Shown here: piece after piece, positions 23,190 to 33,510 of the stretch
How the letters are laid out: every line of letters starts with the position of its first letter
Numbering within the stretch: the first letter of the stretch is position 1
Source of the DNA: Lunularia cruciata
Taxonomy: Eukaryota; Streptophyta; Marchantiopsida; Lunulariales; Lunulariaceae
Assembly (NCBI GenBank): GCA_948567375.1
Contig: OX419762.1
Location: 38,731,034-38,795,033, forward strand
Reading direction: 5' to 3'
DNA length: 64,000 bases
Translations under genes and position numbers: made by a program
The notes under the pieces: model-generated
Told to the model about the DNA's origin: nothing
Database searches by the model: none
What the model saw: only the letters and a program-made list of their open reading frames with translations

Positions 23190-24767
23190 TCCCTTGTTGT
23201 AGCTCCAATTCTTGCTAAACCTGATTGGAGTAAACCTTTCATCCTCTACACTGATGCTTCTAATGTAGCTATAGGATGCACTCTTAGTCAATTAGACCAA
23301 GATGGGCATGATCATCCAATAGCTTATGCTAGTAGGCAGATGGTTTCAGCAGAGAAGAACTACTCTGTCACGGAGAGAGAAGGGTTGGCAGTGATCTTTG
23401 GTCTCAAGAAGTTTAGACACTACTTGATTGGAGGGAAAGCCACCATTTTCACGGATCACAAGGCTTTGAAGTACATCTTCAACAAGCCTAATGTTGAAGG
23501 GAGACTAGCAAGGTGGATGATACTCTTGTCTGAGTATGACTACACCATTGAAGATAGGCCAGGAAAGAAACATGCAAATGCTGATTTATTATCTAGAGCC
23601 TATGATCATGATGGAGATGAGCCAGTGGATGATTCCTTCCTGGATGAGGAGCTCATGACAATCTCAGTCACTCAAGAGGTTCCAATGGAGTACAAGGAGA
23701 TTGTGGATTTTGTGACAAAAGGTAACTATCCAGAAGGGATGCATGCTAGGGAGAGGAAGGCCCTTGCAGCAAGATCTAGACCTTACACAATGGTGGAGGA
23801 TATTCTTTTTCACCAAGGAGCAGATGGTCTACTTCGAAGAGCAGTGGGTAAGGAAGAGTCTATCCTACTCATAAAGGAGTTCCATGAAGGTTTAGTATGT
23901 GGAGGACACTTTGCAGGAAAGGTGACTGCTTTCAAGATTCTAGATGCAGGTTACCATTGGAGAGGGATTTTCAAGGATTGTCTTGATTATTGCAAAACTT
24001 GTCATGTTTGTCAAGCTTTTGCTAGAAAGTCTACATCCACTCCACCACTTAGATCAATTCCATTGCTAGGACCTTTTGAGAAGTGGGGAATTGATTTTGT
24101 AGGTCCTCTCAATAGAACCCCAAGGAACAATCGGTACATTGTGGTAGTTACTGATTACCTTACCAAGTGGGTTGAGGCTAGACCATTGAGGGACAAGAAT
24201 GAAGATGAAGTGGGTAGATTTCTTTATGAACGCATTATCACTAGGTTTGGATGCCCTTTGGAGTTGGTTTCTGATAGAGGAGGAGAGTTTACAGGAAGCA
24301 TTACTACAGCCATGCTACGACATTTCTCTATCACACATAGAGTAACTACATCCTATAAGCCAAATTCCAATGGCTTGGCAGAGAGAACCAATCAGACCTT
24401 GTGCATGATGTTGGCCAAAGATGCAGAAATGGAGGGGGCTAAATATCATTGGGACAAGAGGATTCATGCAGTTTTGTGGGAGTATAGGACAACCATGAAG
24501 ACTTCCACCGGATATTCTCCATTCCAATTGGTGTATGGTATTGAGTCTACCTTACCTATTCACTTTGATCTTCCTACCTTCCAAAGCATTCATAGGAGAT
24601 TGAAGAAAGCACAAGGAAGTGATGCAGAGAAGTCAAGGAAGGATCAACTCATGGAGTTGGAAGAGGCAAGAGCAGTTGCTATGGTTCGAGTGGAGCAAGC
24701 CCAAAGGAAACAAAAGGAGAGCTATGACAAGAGGCAAGGCAAGAAGAAGGTGGAGCCTTTCAAATAA
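23190..24767 (+). CDS. RNase H and integrase part of element A polyprotein
   Basis: Continues in the same frame to a TAA at 24765-24767; the longest ATG frame is 23340-24767. RNase H begins just after the previous stop (FILYTDASNVAIG, about 23240) and ends with ADLLSR. The integrase has an HHCC zinc-binding segment (HEGLVCGGHF to KTCHVCQAF, about 23880-24020). Its core carries all three catalytic acidic residues: D in WGIDFVGP (near 24092), D in SDRGGEF (near 24272) and E in GLAERTNQT (near 24381), with the last two separated by 35 residues as in functional enzymes. Integrase would insert the cDNA into host chromosomes. Confidence 0.9.
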   Translation, partial: SLVVAPILAKPDWSKPFILYTDASNVAIGCTLSQLDQDGHDHPIAYASRQMVSAEKNYSVTEREGLAVIFGLKKFRHYLIGGKATIFTDHKALKYIFNKPNVEGRLARWMILLSEYDYTIEDRPGKKHANADLLSRAYDHDGDEPVDDSFLDEELMTISVTQEVPMEYKEIVDFVTKGNYPEGMHARERKALAARSRPYTMVEDILFHQGADGLLRRAVGKEESILLIKEFHEGLVCGGHFAGKVTAFKILDAGYHWRGIFKDCLDYCKTCHVCQAFARKSTSTPPLRSIPLLGPFEKWGIDFVGPLNRTPRNNRYIVVVTDYLTKWVEARPLRDKNEDEVGRFLYERIITRFGCPLELVSDRGGEFTGSITTAMLRHFSITHRVTTSYKPNSNGLAERTNQTLCMMLAKDAEMEGAKYHWDKRIHAVLWEYRTTMKTSTGYSPFQLVYGIESTLPIHFDLPTFQSIHRRLKKAQGSDAEKSRKDQLMELEEARAVAMVRVEQAQRKQKESYDKRQGKKKVEPFK

Positions 24768-24956
24768 GGTGATTGGGTAATGTTGTTTGATTCCATTCGA
24801 TTCAAGAGAGTGCAAAAGAAGTTTTTGCCTAAGTACTTTGGACCTTTCATAGTAGAGAAGGTGTGGGGCAATTACACCTATGATCTCAAGGAGTTGGGAG
24901 GAAGACACTTTGATAGGATTAACCATGATAAGTTGAAGATGTACCATAGAAGGTAG
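24768..24956 (+). CDS. C-terminal end of element A integrase
   Basis: After the TAA at 24765 the frame reads GDWVMLFDSIRFKR, the GDxV-type C-terminal DNA-binding portion seen in gypsy integrases, and closes at TAG 24954-24956. No chromodomain follows. Continuity of the domain across the TAA shows that stop is a third lesion. Confidence 0.75.
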   Translation, partial: GDWVMLFDSIRFKRVQKKFLPKYFGPFIVEKVWGNYTYDLKELGGRHFDRINHDKLKMYHRR

Positions 24957-24983
24957 AGAGACCTTCACTTTGAGGACAAAGTG

Positions 24984-25004
24984 AAAACTTAGTCCGGGGG
25001 TAAA
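24984..25004 (+). other. Polypurine-like tract before the 3' LTR of element A
   Basis: Sequence ending agtccgggggtaaa precedes the LTR. The short G-run is the likely plus-strand primer; less purine-rich than that of the chromoviruses. Confidence 0.55.
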
Positions 25005-25694
25005 TGTAACACCCATTTGTGCATGTGTGTGGTATTGTGATATTTAGCTTGGTATTACAAGTACTTAAGAGATATTATTTATAGAGATAAAGGATGGTTC
25101 TATATTAGTCATGGTTAGCTAAAGTTAGTCATAGCTAAGATAGAGTGGACCTTACTTTAGAGGAAGTAGAAAAGATGAGCACCACTATTTTGGATTTTAG
25201 TGTGTTGACTTGGCATTATTCCTAGGTGTTTGGCTTTGAGGAAAGAGTTGAGAACTCTTGGGCCCGCAAACCTTTTTCTTTTGGATTCTTCTTTATTCCA
25301 AGGATAGCCCATGTGAAGGAATCCTTGACTTAGTGGTTGGGTCAAGATAAGACCACATGCTTAGGGGAATATGCCCATGTGAATGGATATTCCTTTCTAC
25401 TTTTTGACTTTACTTGACTTTTAGTCTAGTAACTTGAGTTACTACGGTAATTAGTAACTTTGGTACGTAACTATTTCACAAGTATATAAACAAGGAGTGA
25501 GGATGTACTCATCATCCTTTCATTTGCAACTATCTCTCTCTCATTGAGTTCTCTAGTGAGCAATGTCTTGAGTCTTGGAGTGTTAGCCTTGGAGGAGTAT
25601 GATGGAGTTGGGGTTCCTTGCCTTCTTAGTCCATGGTGCGCTACCATAATAGCCATCAGAGGTTCATCCTGAGTGAGAGACAGGCCGGCTCACA
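25005..25694 (+). repeat. 3' LTR of element A (690 bp)
   Basis: Same length and ends as the 5' copy; seven substitutions by my count (about 1%). Followed by gtct, matching the 4 bases before the 5' LTR. Confidence 0.93.
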
Positions 25695-28600
25695 GTCTTG
25701 TATAATCACAACCCAACCTACAAAAAGAATCATTCATGGGTATCCAACTACTCATCTATGGTGATCAAGATGCATTCACAATTAGAGCAATAAAAAGTGA
25801 AGGTGATTGCCTTGAAGAGTGAAGTTCTTTATATCTTGGTGAAGAATAGAAGAATCAAGGTGGAAAGTCAATTGCTTTGTAGGAAGAGTTAAAGACCATG
25901 AAAATTGCCCATGAAGAGCAAGAGAAGAGCAAGTGGTTGAAGGTTGAGCGGATTGGGAACTTGAGAGAGAATTGATCACACTACAAGGTCCTAAGCAAGA
26001 GATTGAAGAAGAGAATCATTGGTGAAGAATCAATTTGAGACTCTTTGGAAGATGGATCCAAATCTTTGGAAGTTGGTAGCCAAAGAAAAGGTAAAATCCA
26101 AAGAGTGGATCTTGCAATTCAAAACACAAGTGAGGTAATTGATGACCAATAAATCACTATAAGCCATCTAAAGGTGAATTATGAATAATGAATAATTGCT
26201 TACAAGAGAGAGACTAATATCATTAAATATCAAGAATGTGAAGAACTTCCAAGATAGGTTGAAGGTGGTGCATCAAGAGCTCATCACTACTACAGTTTGC
26301 ATGAACAAGGAGAAGTAGGAGAAGCTTCAACTCTTAGTAGTAGCTCCTAATTCTACACCAACCAAAGTTCTTCAAGATGGCAAAGTGATGGTGCAATTAT
26401 TGGTGAAGGGGTCAAGAGAGGACCAATGCAAGAACATGGTGAAGTGGGTATGTGATATCATGGAGTAGACAATGGTAGATTCATGGAGACCGCCATTATT
26501 GTACCTTGCCTTTCTTTGTTTGGGAACACATAGAGTGCCTAGGTTTGGAGCTAATGGATCCAAGGTTGTGTGCAAATTTGTCACTACTAATCTGAGCACA
26601 TGTGTCACCCAACCCCTCAAAACCCTCCGCTCTTGTTTTGGTATTCTTGCTATTGGGTAGGGTAGTAACTGGTAACCTAACCTATCATCATGATACACAC
26701 TCTTGTTTTTTCTAGCATTACCAAGGAGAAATATACAATACTCCTAGAAGGAAAGAACCTAAATGCAATTTCCGCACATTAATCCAAACCAATTGTGTGT
26801 ATAAATAGTTATAGAAGCAAGGAGAGGACCAAATCACAAGAATTCCGCAACAACTCTTTGTGCTATTTTGTCAAAAATGAGCTTTAGAACCTTCTTGCTC
26901 TATCATCAAGCTAATTTCAATTTGTACTCCAAGCTTCCTCCAATATGTAGTTGAGGTTTCAACCAATTTCTAATCCAAGTGGGGAATTCTATATCTTTTT
27001 GATGGGGAAAACTCTATATAACTTATATGGACAGAACTTTTTCTATGCAACTTAAATGCACATGTTCTAGGATTCATTGGAAAGATTATGAGATAAAATT
27101 TCCAATGATATAAAAAAACAGTAATCAGACCACTACAGCTTCCTTGACAAGGTCTCAAACTTGGCTAATTCTATTGTAGGTTTTCATCCTAATTTTGAAT
27201 CCCTAATTGAGGGTTGCTCTTGGGTCTTGGCAATTTCCACTAGATTTCAAGATTAGAGATACATATAATCCTCAAAGCCACTCTACTAACCTAAAATTGT
27301 CAATCATGGACACAAAAATAGAAGGTTTGGCATTTGGTAATTATTGAAGATAGAAATGGTCCTCTTCAACTTATGACAATATTTTTAGTGAAACATATTA
27401 CATTGGTTTTCTCTCTCCTAGTATCCTAAGCCAGCCAAATTTTCTACACTAGATACTTGTAATCTTCTCTAAACCCTTACCAAGTTTGATGGCTCAATCA
27501 AATCCAAATCCCAACCCCTAAATATGGATCAATTCTTGAGTTGGGCTAACTTGTGAGCTTTATAGAAGGATGCTTGATCCAAGATCCTAAATTTTCTATG
27601 TAAGGAATTCACACAAAACCTTTGCATAGAAGTGCAAGAATTAACCACCAATAGTATTGGATTTTTCATAAAGTGATTCTAACCTGACTTTAGGAGTGAC
27701 AAAAATTCCAAACTTGATCAACATCTCATCTCCACCACCTCACTTCCCCAAGTTCCAACTTTAATTGACCAAATCTATTTTGAGATTGATCAGAATCTAG
27801 AATTTCTTGTGCTTTGTACTAAAAGCATTTTATGTTCTCTTCAAATCCATTGACATATCATAAAAATGTCTCACAAAGCTCTCCAAATTGTCTATTTTGT
27901 GCTCTTGGATATGAATTCTACCCCCTTGATTCAACTATGATATCTCTCCTAGAATCTACTTTAATCATTTGTTTTCTATCTCTCAATTGTAGTCTATTAG
28001 CTCCTTTCTCCAACCATAGTTTTCTCTTCTCAAATGATCTTCCCTAACTTGTTCAATCCTTGAAGAAGTTTAGGCTTCTCCTATTTGGACCCAAACCCTT
28101 GCAAATTTGTCATTTAGCCTCTTCATTTTTTGACAAATAGATCCCCTCAAATCTCCACCTTGACACTCATGAGTGAAATTAAGTCATTCTCTATCTATTA
28201 GAGTACATAGATTGTCAAATCCCAAAGTTGCTCACAAGTAAGAATTTAAAGGATGACATGATCTGAGTTTTCCATCATTGATTCCATGAATCCCGCCCCA
28301 AAATGTGCCACCATTTAATCCCGTAAGCCATCATGGTGTAGAATCTGAAGTCTGATAAGAAAAAGATTTGGGAGTGGCAGATTAGGAGCATGGGACATCT
28401 CCTTGTCAAATGTTTTCCCCAATGCTGTAATGCTCACACGTTGCTACAACTCTCACTCCCAACATCCTCCTCTTCCTTGAGACACCTCAAACTAAAACAA
28501 CTTTCTCTCAAATCTCCACCATCTAAGGTTACAACCATCTTGAAAAGTATAAGATCATACTCCACATGGCCAGCTACTTAAAAGCACATAGATTTCTCAT

Positions 28601-29030
28601 ATGGCAGTAGCTCAATTGTGGGATCCATCATACAACCTACTTCATCTTTATGGAGATAAACCGCACTCGTTTACTTTTTTCATGGGCTATGAAAATCACA
28701 AAATGACACTTTCACCATAGAGGAAGTACAAGAGCTTAGGCTTATATATTAGAACCTCATGGAACCACTTGGAGACTAGATATTAGAGTAAATAACCTTA
28801 AGACTTAGGACTAGAATAAAGAGGAATTTTAAAGAGTTAAAGGAAAGCTTGAGGATGACCTTGCTATCCATTAGAGCCTATTTTGATCAAGCCATAGAGA
28901 ATCTGGAACTAGAGGAACATTTTGAGGAGGCATTAGAGTCTTTAGAGCCAATTGAGGAAGCAGTGGCGCAACATGATGTTCAAGCCATACCTCCTAGAGT
29001 TTCACCTCCAACACTTGCCATCATGGACCA
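25695..29030. other. Unassigned sequence
   Basis: Continuation of the DNA into which element A inserted, then AT-rich sequence. Scattered frames such as 26698-26372 (108 aa, minus) and 28849-29034 (61 aa, acidic) have no recognised motif. No LTR ends, PBS or conserved pol motif seen. Confidence 0.4.
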
Positions 29031-29379
29031 TTAGGTAGTGGACATTTGTTAGTTTTTTAGTCCTTAGTTCCTAAGTGTTTGCAACTATTTAAGTGCATCA
29101 TTCAAAGTGCTACATCATCCATTATATGATGAGTGAATAAGTGAAAGAGCATCATAACTCTTTGTCACCTTTCTCAAACTCTCTTTGAAAATTTCTTGAT
29201 TAGTGTTTGCACTTTGGTAAAGATAAGTAAACATTGCATGTTGCCTTATATGTGTGATCCTTGGCTTTGGTGCAATTTCTTGATACAATGACTTTATGGA
29301 TTTTATGTTGCAGTGTTGTGAGTAGCCAAAGTGTGAAGACCAAATGGATAGATTCTCACAAATATCTTATGGTGTCTCA

Positions 29380-29700
29380 AAGATCATGCGTTTTGAAGGG
29401 CAAAACATTGGGTTTTCAATGAGGATAGTGCCTTGCAAAGAGTAGAACATCATTTGAAGAAGATAGTGCCTTTTGAAGAGTAGGACATTGGGTTTCAAGC
29501 AAAGGTAGTGCCTTACTGAGAAGTAGAACATTGGTCTTGGGAGGAGACCATGCCTTTCAAAAAGTAGAACATTATTTTTTGGTAAAGTGGATGCCTTTGG
29601 GAGGAAAATATGTTATATTTGGTGAAAATGGTACCTTTGCAAGGAGAGCACATTTAATTTAGGGAACATAGTGCCTTGTGAAAGAGGATGCACATTATCT
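29380..29700 (+). repeat. Degenerate minisatellite, about 50-bp period
   Basis: Imperfect repeats with the recurrent core gtgccttgcaaagagtagaa and a following acattggg, five or six times. The unit spacing varies and later copies are weak. Confidence 0.65.
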
Positions 29701-29760
29701 TTGGAAGACCATATGTTCATTTTCTTTGGAAGGAGCAAGGATCTGTGGGATGGGGTGGAG

Positions 29761-29963
29761 AGTATAAGAGGTGCTCCTCTTCTTTGTAAGTGTCTTCCAA
29801 AGAAGGGATTGTCCTTAACTTTGGAAGACCACACACCTTGTCTTTGAAAGGGTTGTACATTCATCTACAAAGAATTTTCAACTTCAGTCAAAATAATATG
29901 ATTTGAATTAACTCCCAGAGAGACCTTCAAAGACCTTCAAAGAAGAGGAGCACCTCTCATACT
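29761..29963. repeat. Inverted repeat with 26-bp arms
   Basis: 29761-29786 and 29938-29963 are reverse complements with one mismatch, separated by 151 bp. It could form a stem-loop in RNA. Confidence 0.8.
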
Positions 29964-30206
29964 AAACCATCACTTTCTCAAAATTCATTGGAGTTATGTT
30001 CTTTTGTGTGAGTGATTATTCTTCATTATTTCCACAATTCACCTTCTTGGTGTCATTGTCTTTGTTTGGGAATTGTCTTTGTCCAAGAGGTTAAATAATA
30101 AATAGTAAAGGACTCAAATGTGACCACATTTCTTACCCATATCCTTGTGGGATTGACCTGTTACGTACTAAAATACTTCAATTCTGAGTTTTTTGGGTTG
30201 TTACAC

Positions 30207-33200
30207 CTACATTCTACCATACTCCCATACCTAAAGAAGACTTTTACCTTCCAATTTGAAGCACTTGGCTTGTTTAAGGATAAAATCTCCACATGCCTAC
30301 CTATATGTGTAGCTCCCATGCATATCTTTCTTGTCTTGCATCATTGTGGCTAAATTATGTTCTCTATGTGAGATCTCTACCAAACCAACCACAAAAGGTC
30401 TTGATTCCTACTCTGAAACAAGGCTCTATCTATATCACTATATTTATAATGACATCAAAAGTCATATGTATCACTAGTAGCTCAATCCAAACCCTTCAAG
30501 AAATCAAATTATTCATATATATATGGCAAAACAACTTTTTAGATCCTCAAGAACCTCCCAAAATTTCTATCTCGTCCCTTTCTAAACCCTCTTGCAAGCT
30601 TGGATCCAATGTTTGACTCCAAAGTGCATCTTCCACCTCTATAACTATCATAGAGGTGGAAGATGCACTAATAACTTCTTATATCTGGACCTTGAGAGCA
30701 ATATTATCATACTCCCAACCACTAGAGTTCATAATGTCAGAGTGGAAAACTTCATCTACTCTGATCATAAGCTCCACATATCATATAATTGCATCTCAAA
30801 TGGACCACATTCACTTAAATATACTCCAAGTAGATCACTCTCACTAGTATTCGTAGGTTACATACCAAGAATACCATGCTTACTTGGCATGTTGCTTCCC
30901 AACATGGGTCTAAAACATCTTGATAGGTACATAGCTCACAAATTTTTGAGTGGTGTTGTTTTTCATGTGTATCCCACATTGCTCAACAATCTAGGTCAAG
31001 CAATTTTGTTCCATAGCTTGACCTAAAAGTTGATGATTGAATTCCTCTAAAAATTTTGAATTTGCAATGATACTAGCATATAAACCTATCACCCACTCTC
31101 TCTCATCAATATTGTGCTCAACCAATTTTTTGAATGTGAGTCCTAAAAAAGTCCAAGAGCTCACTCTTGATAAGCATGGGAAGTTGGAAAATTCATGAGT
31201 ATAGTTAAGCAACTATGGGCTGTCCTACAAGGTTCACCATTGCTATAGATCAAAAATCAATCACTCTTACCATTTAAGATTGGTGCCCAACATCCAAAAT
31301 ATCATCAATAGTAAGGTGTGCTAATTTTTTAATACCATCATAAACAAGTTGTAAAACCTTTGTAGGTAATTGGTTTGTACACCAAAGATAAAAAAATGAT
31401 GGCTCCAAGATTCAACTCTATTTGTATCCAAAAACACATAAAGGTCCAATCTAGGATATGACTTGATGCATACTTTCAATCACCCATATGTAAGAGTCAC
31501 TCATGAAAGAGATATACTCCAAAAAGTATGTTGGAAAAACTACTAATGAACTTGAAGATGTCATAGTGTATGTAGCATCTCCCAAAACCAAAATACCAAA
31601 ATAGAGATTTTGTAAACCTTAACCTTGGCTAAGGTAGGTATGTCTTTGACATGGCTATCCAAAAATTACCTAATGAATGCTACTATGTCTTTGAAGATCC
31701 TAAACCCCAATGGAAATATTTGATAGTAAGGTCTTTTGGTACCCCTTTACTATTGACTTGGTAATAATTCAAGATATTGGCATGCCAAGTGCCGCATGTT
31801 GTAGAGAGACTTTTCTAATAGTCTAGTTCTCCATATAAAAATACCTTTGAACCCATGTGTTTGCTTGCAATATTATAGTTGGTTTAATGTTGGTCCTACC
31901 AAACAAATCCAATAAGTATAATCTTTTGTTGAATATTGCAAAGAAATAAGTATGGTATCCAAAGGTGATAAGGTAATAAACTATGGAATGTTATCATTGA
32001 ATTGGTACATAAGCTTCACTTCAAGCCTATTATACAAACCAATCTGCATAATATTGCAACTCTTCATCAAAACTCCACAATCTAACATCCAAGGTAGATG
32101 GAACAACTTTACTCATACTGCAAATCCTAGTGATCTCCTTTGGTACAAGACTATCATCTTATAGGCATTCTCCTCGAGTGATTAATTGGACCATGTAATG
32201 GAACTAATAGATGTTGATATTAATGCCATGGTCCTTGACTATAGTGAGCCAAGATGACTACTCCTAAAATATATAAGCATGTGATATATTTATTATTAAC
32301 TCAATTGCAAACTTGGTCTTTAGTGCGTTGTCTTCTCCTAATAGTTAATATTGAATCATATGGAGTATAAAATTGTTCTACCAACTAACACATCATATGA
32401 GTCTATTACTATTGCAATGACATGGACTGTTAGCACAAAAATATCAAATGGATGACCATGCTAATTCTAGACAATGAGCTCCTTACATGTGATATATTGT
32501 ATGGAATCACCTACCAAAGGGATTTAGATCTAAAATAGACACCTCTCAATATTAGTCTTTTATAGCTCAAGACCAAGAACTATAGTCTTCCTCAACATAA
32601 AGGGCTGAACACTAGAGTCTAATAGACCCTGTATGGTCTATAGACCTTCCTTGAAGGTCCAATCAAACTGAAAATCCCACTCTTTTTGTCTAGTAAATCA
32701 TCCCAAGCATAAACCCAACTTGCTCAAATGTGGTCTAGCAAGTATTCTTCCAATCTAGCAACTATTACTTGCCACAAGCCAATGGTAGCCAAACGGATGC
32801 TCATCCCATGGTCCCCAACCAAGATGGCTCCACCATCAACCACCTTCTCACTAGAAGCAACAACCATACCATCTCTAATCTCATAAAGTGTGGTAGCCAA
32901 CAAGAACACTAAAGTTGGGTCAACTCCCAATGTAAACATATTGGTTGTTGAGAACAAATGAGAGTGCATAATTGACTAGGTTGCCTCTAACATTGTCTAG
33001 ACAAAGTCTTGATAGATGTAGGTGATTGACCAATATTTGGTCCATCTTGTCTATCATTTCCACCTACCATGCATGCATTAGGATGTCTGGGAGCTATGGA
33101 TGAGGTTTGTAGTGCCTTAGACTAAGGAAGCCTGATCTATCTACCAACTCCCACTTCTTTGAAGGTTCATCCTCTAGGCTCAAGTATTTCATTCCGAATT

Positions 33201-33510
33201 ATTGCAATGGATGCATCTACTTGTACCAATCTAGACATGAATTCAAGTAGATCTATATCACCAACATAAGATGTAGAAGCCACCACACTTGAATCTGATC
33301 TCCTTTGAGCTATAGCCATGCTAGCTAATCTTTGCTCCAACTACTTAATCCAAGTAAATATGGTTGTGTTAGAAGCAAGAGCATACCCTAATAGGTATTA
33401 GTACTACCACCTCTACAACCACCTTGTCTTCCATGACCACCCATGGCTTCTTTGGCCTCCTACTATACCATAGCTCTATGGTATTCCAATCTCAACCAAA
33501 ATGTGGTATG
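30207..33510. other. Unassigned AT-rich sequence
   Basis: No gene recognised. Frames 30293-30616 and 30592-31026 (107 and 144 aa) lack known motifs. Minus-strand readings near 32700-33500 contain a glycine-rich piece (GGHGRQGGCRGG) that might be a decayed gag tail, but not enough to call. Confidence 0.35.
30623..30669. repeat. Perfect 20-bp stem, 7-nt loop hairpin
   Basis: 30623-30642 is the exact reverse complement of 30650-30669; loop aactatc. It lies in unassigned sequence. Confidence 0.9.

Larger units (their letters stand above)
17884..25694 (+). mobile_element. Element A: nearly intact Ty3/gypsy retrotransposon without chromodomain
   Basis: 7.81 kb with two 690-bp LTRs, a PBS resembling tRNA-Asp, a purine-rich tract before the 3' LTR and a single long gag-pol frame. 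gtct flanks both ends (17880-17883 and 25695-25698). I count seven LTR differences, six of them transitions, so insertion was recent. Protein order is Gag, CCHC, protease, RT, RNase H, integrase, as in Ty3/gypsy, and there is no chromodomain. RT and integrase resemble the non-chromoviral Athila/Tat-like side of the superfamily; the exact clade is not resolved. Three in-frame stops (21885, 23187, 24765) make this copy defective unless read through. Confidence 0.92.
29031..30206 (+). repeat. Possible LTR-like region ending GGGTTGTTACA
   Basis: A stretch with LTR-like style: promoter-like AT-rich segment near 29080-29200, repeats at 29380-29700 and, near the end, ccttgtgggattgacctg (about 30150), a phrase resembling the tail of some plant gypsy LTRs, then gggttgttaca at 30196-30206. 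No matching start, partner LTR or PBS was found, so this is tentative. Confidence 0.3.

Noticed and set aside
17884-25694. Element A as an endogenous pararetrovirus or a virus with an envelope
   Set aside because: It has true LTRs, an integrase with D-D-35-E, and no open frame after integrase where an envelope or movement protein would lie.
29380-29700. CRISPR-like spacing of repeats
   Set aside because: Repeats are degenerate, spacing irregular and the context is plant nuclear DNA.
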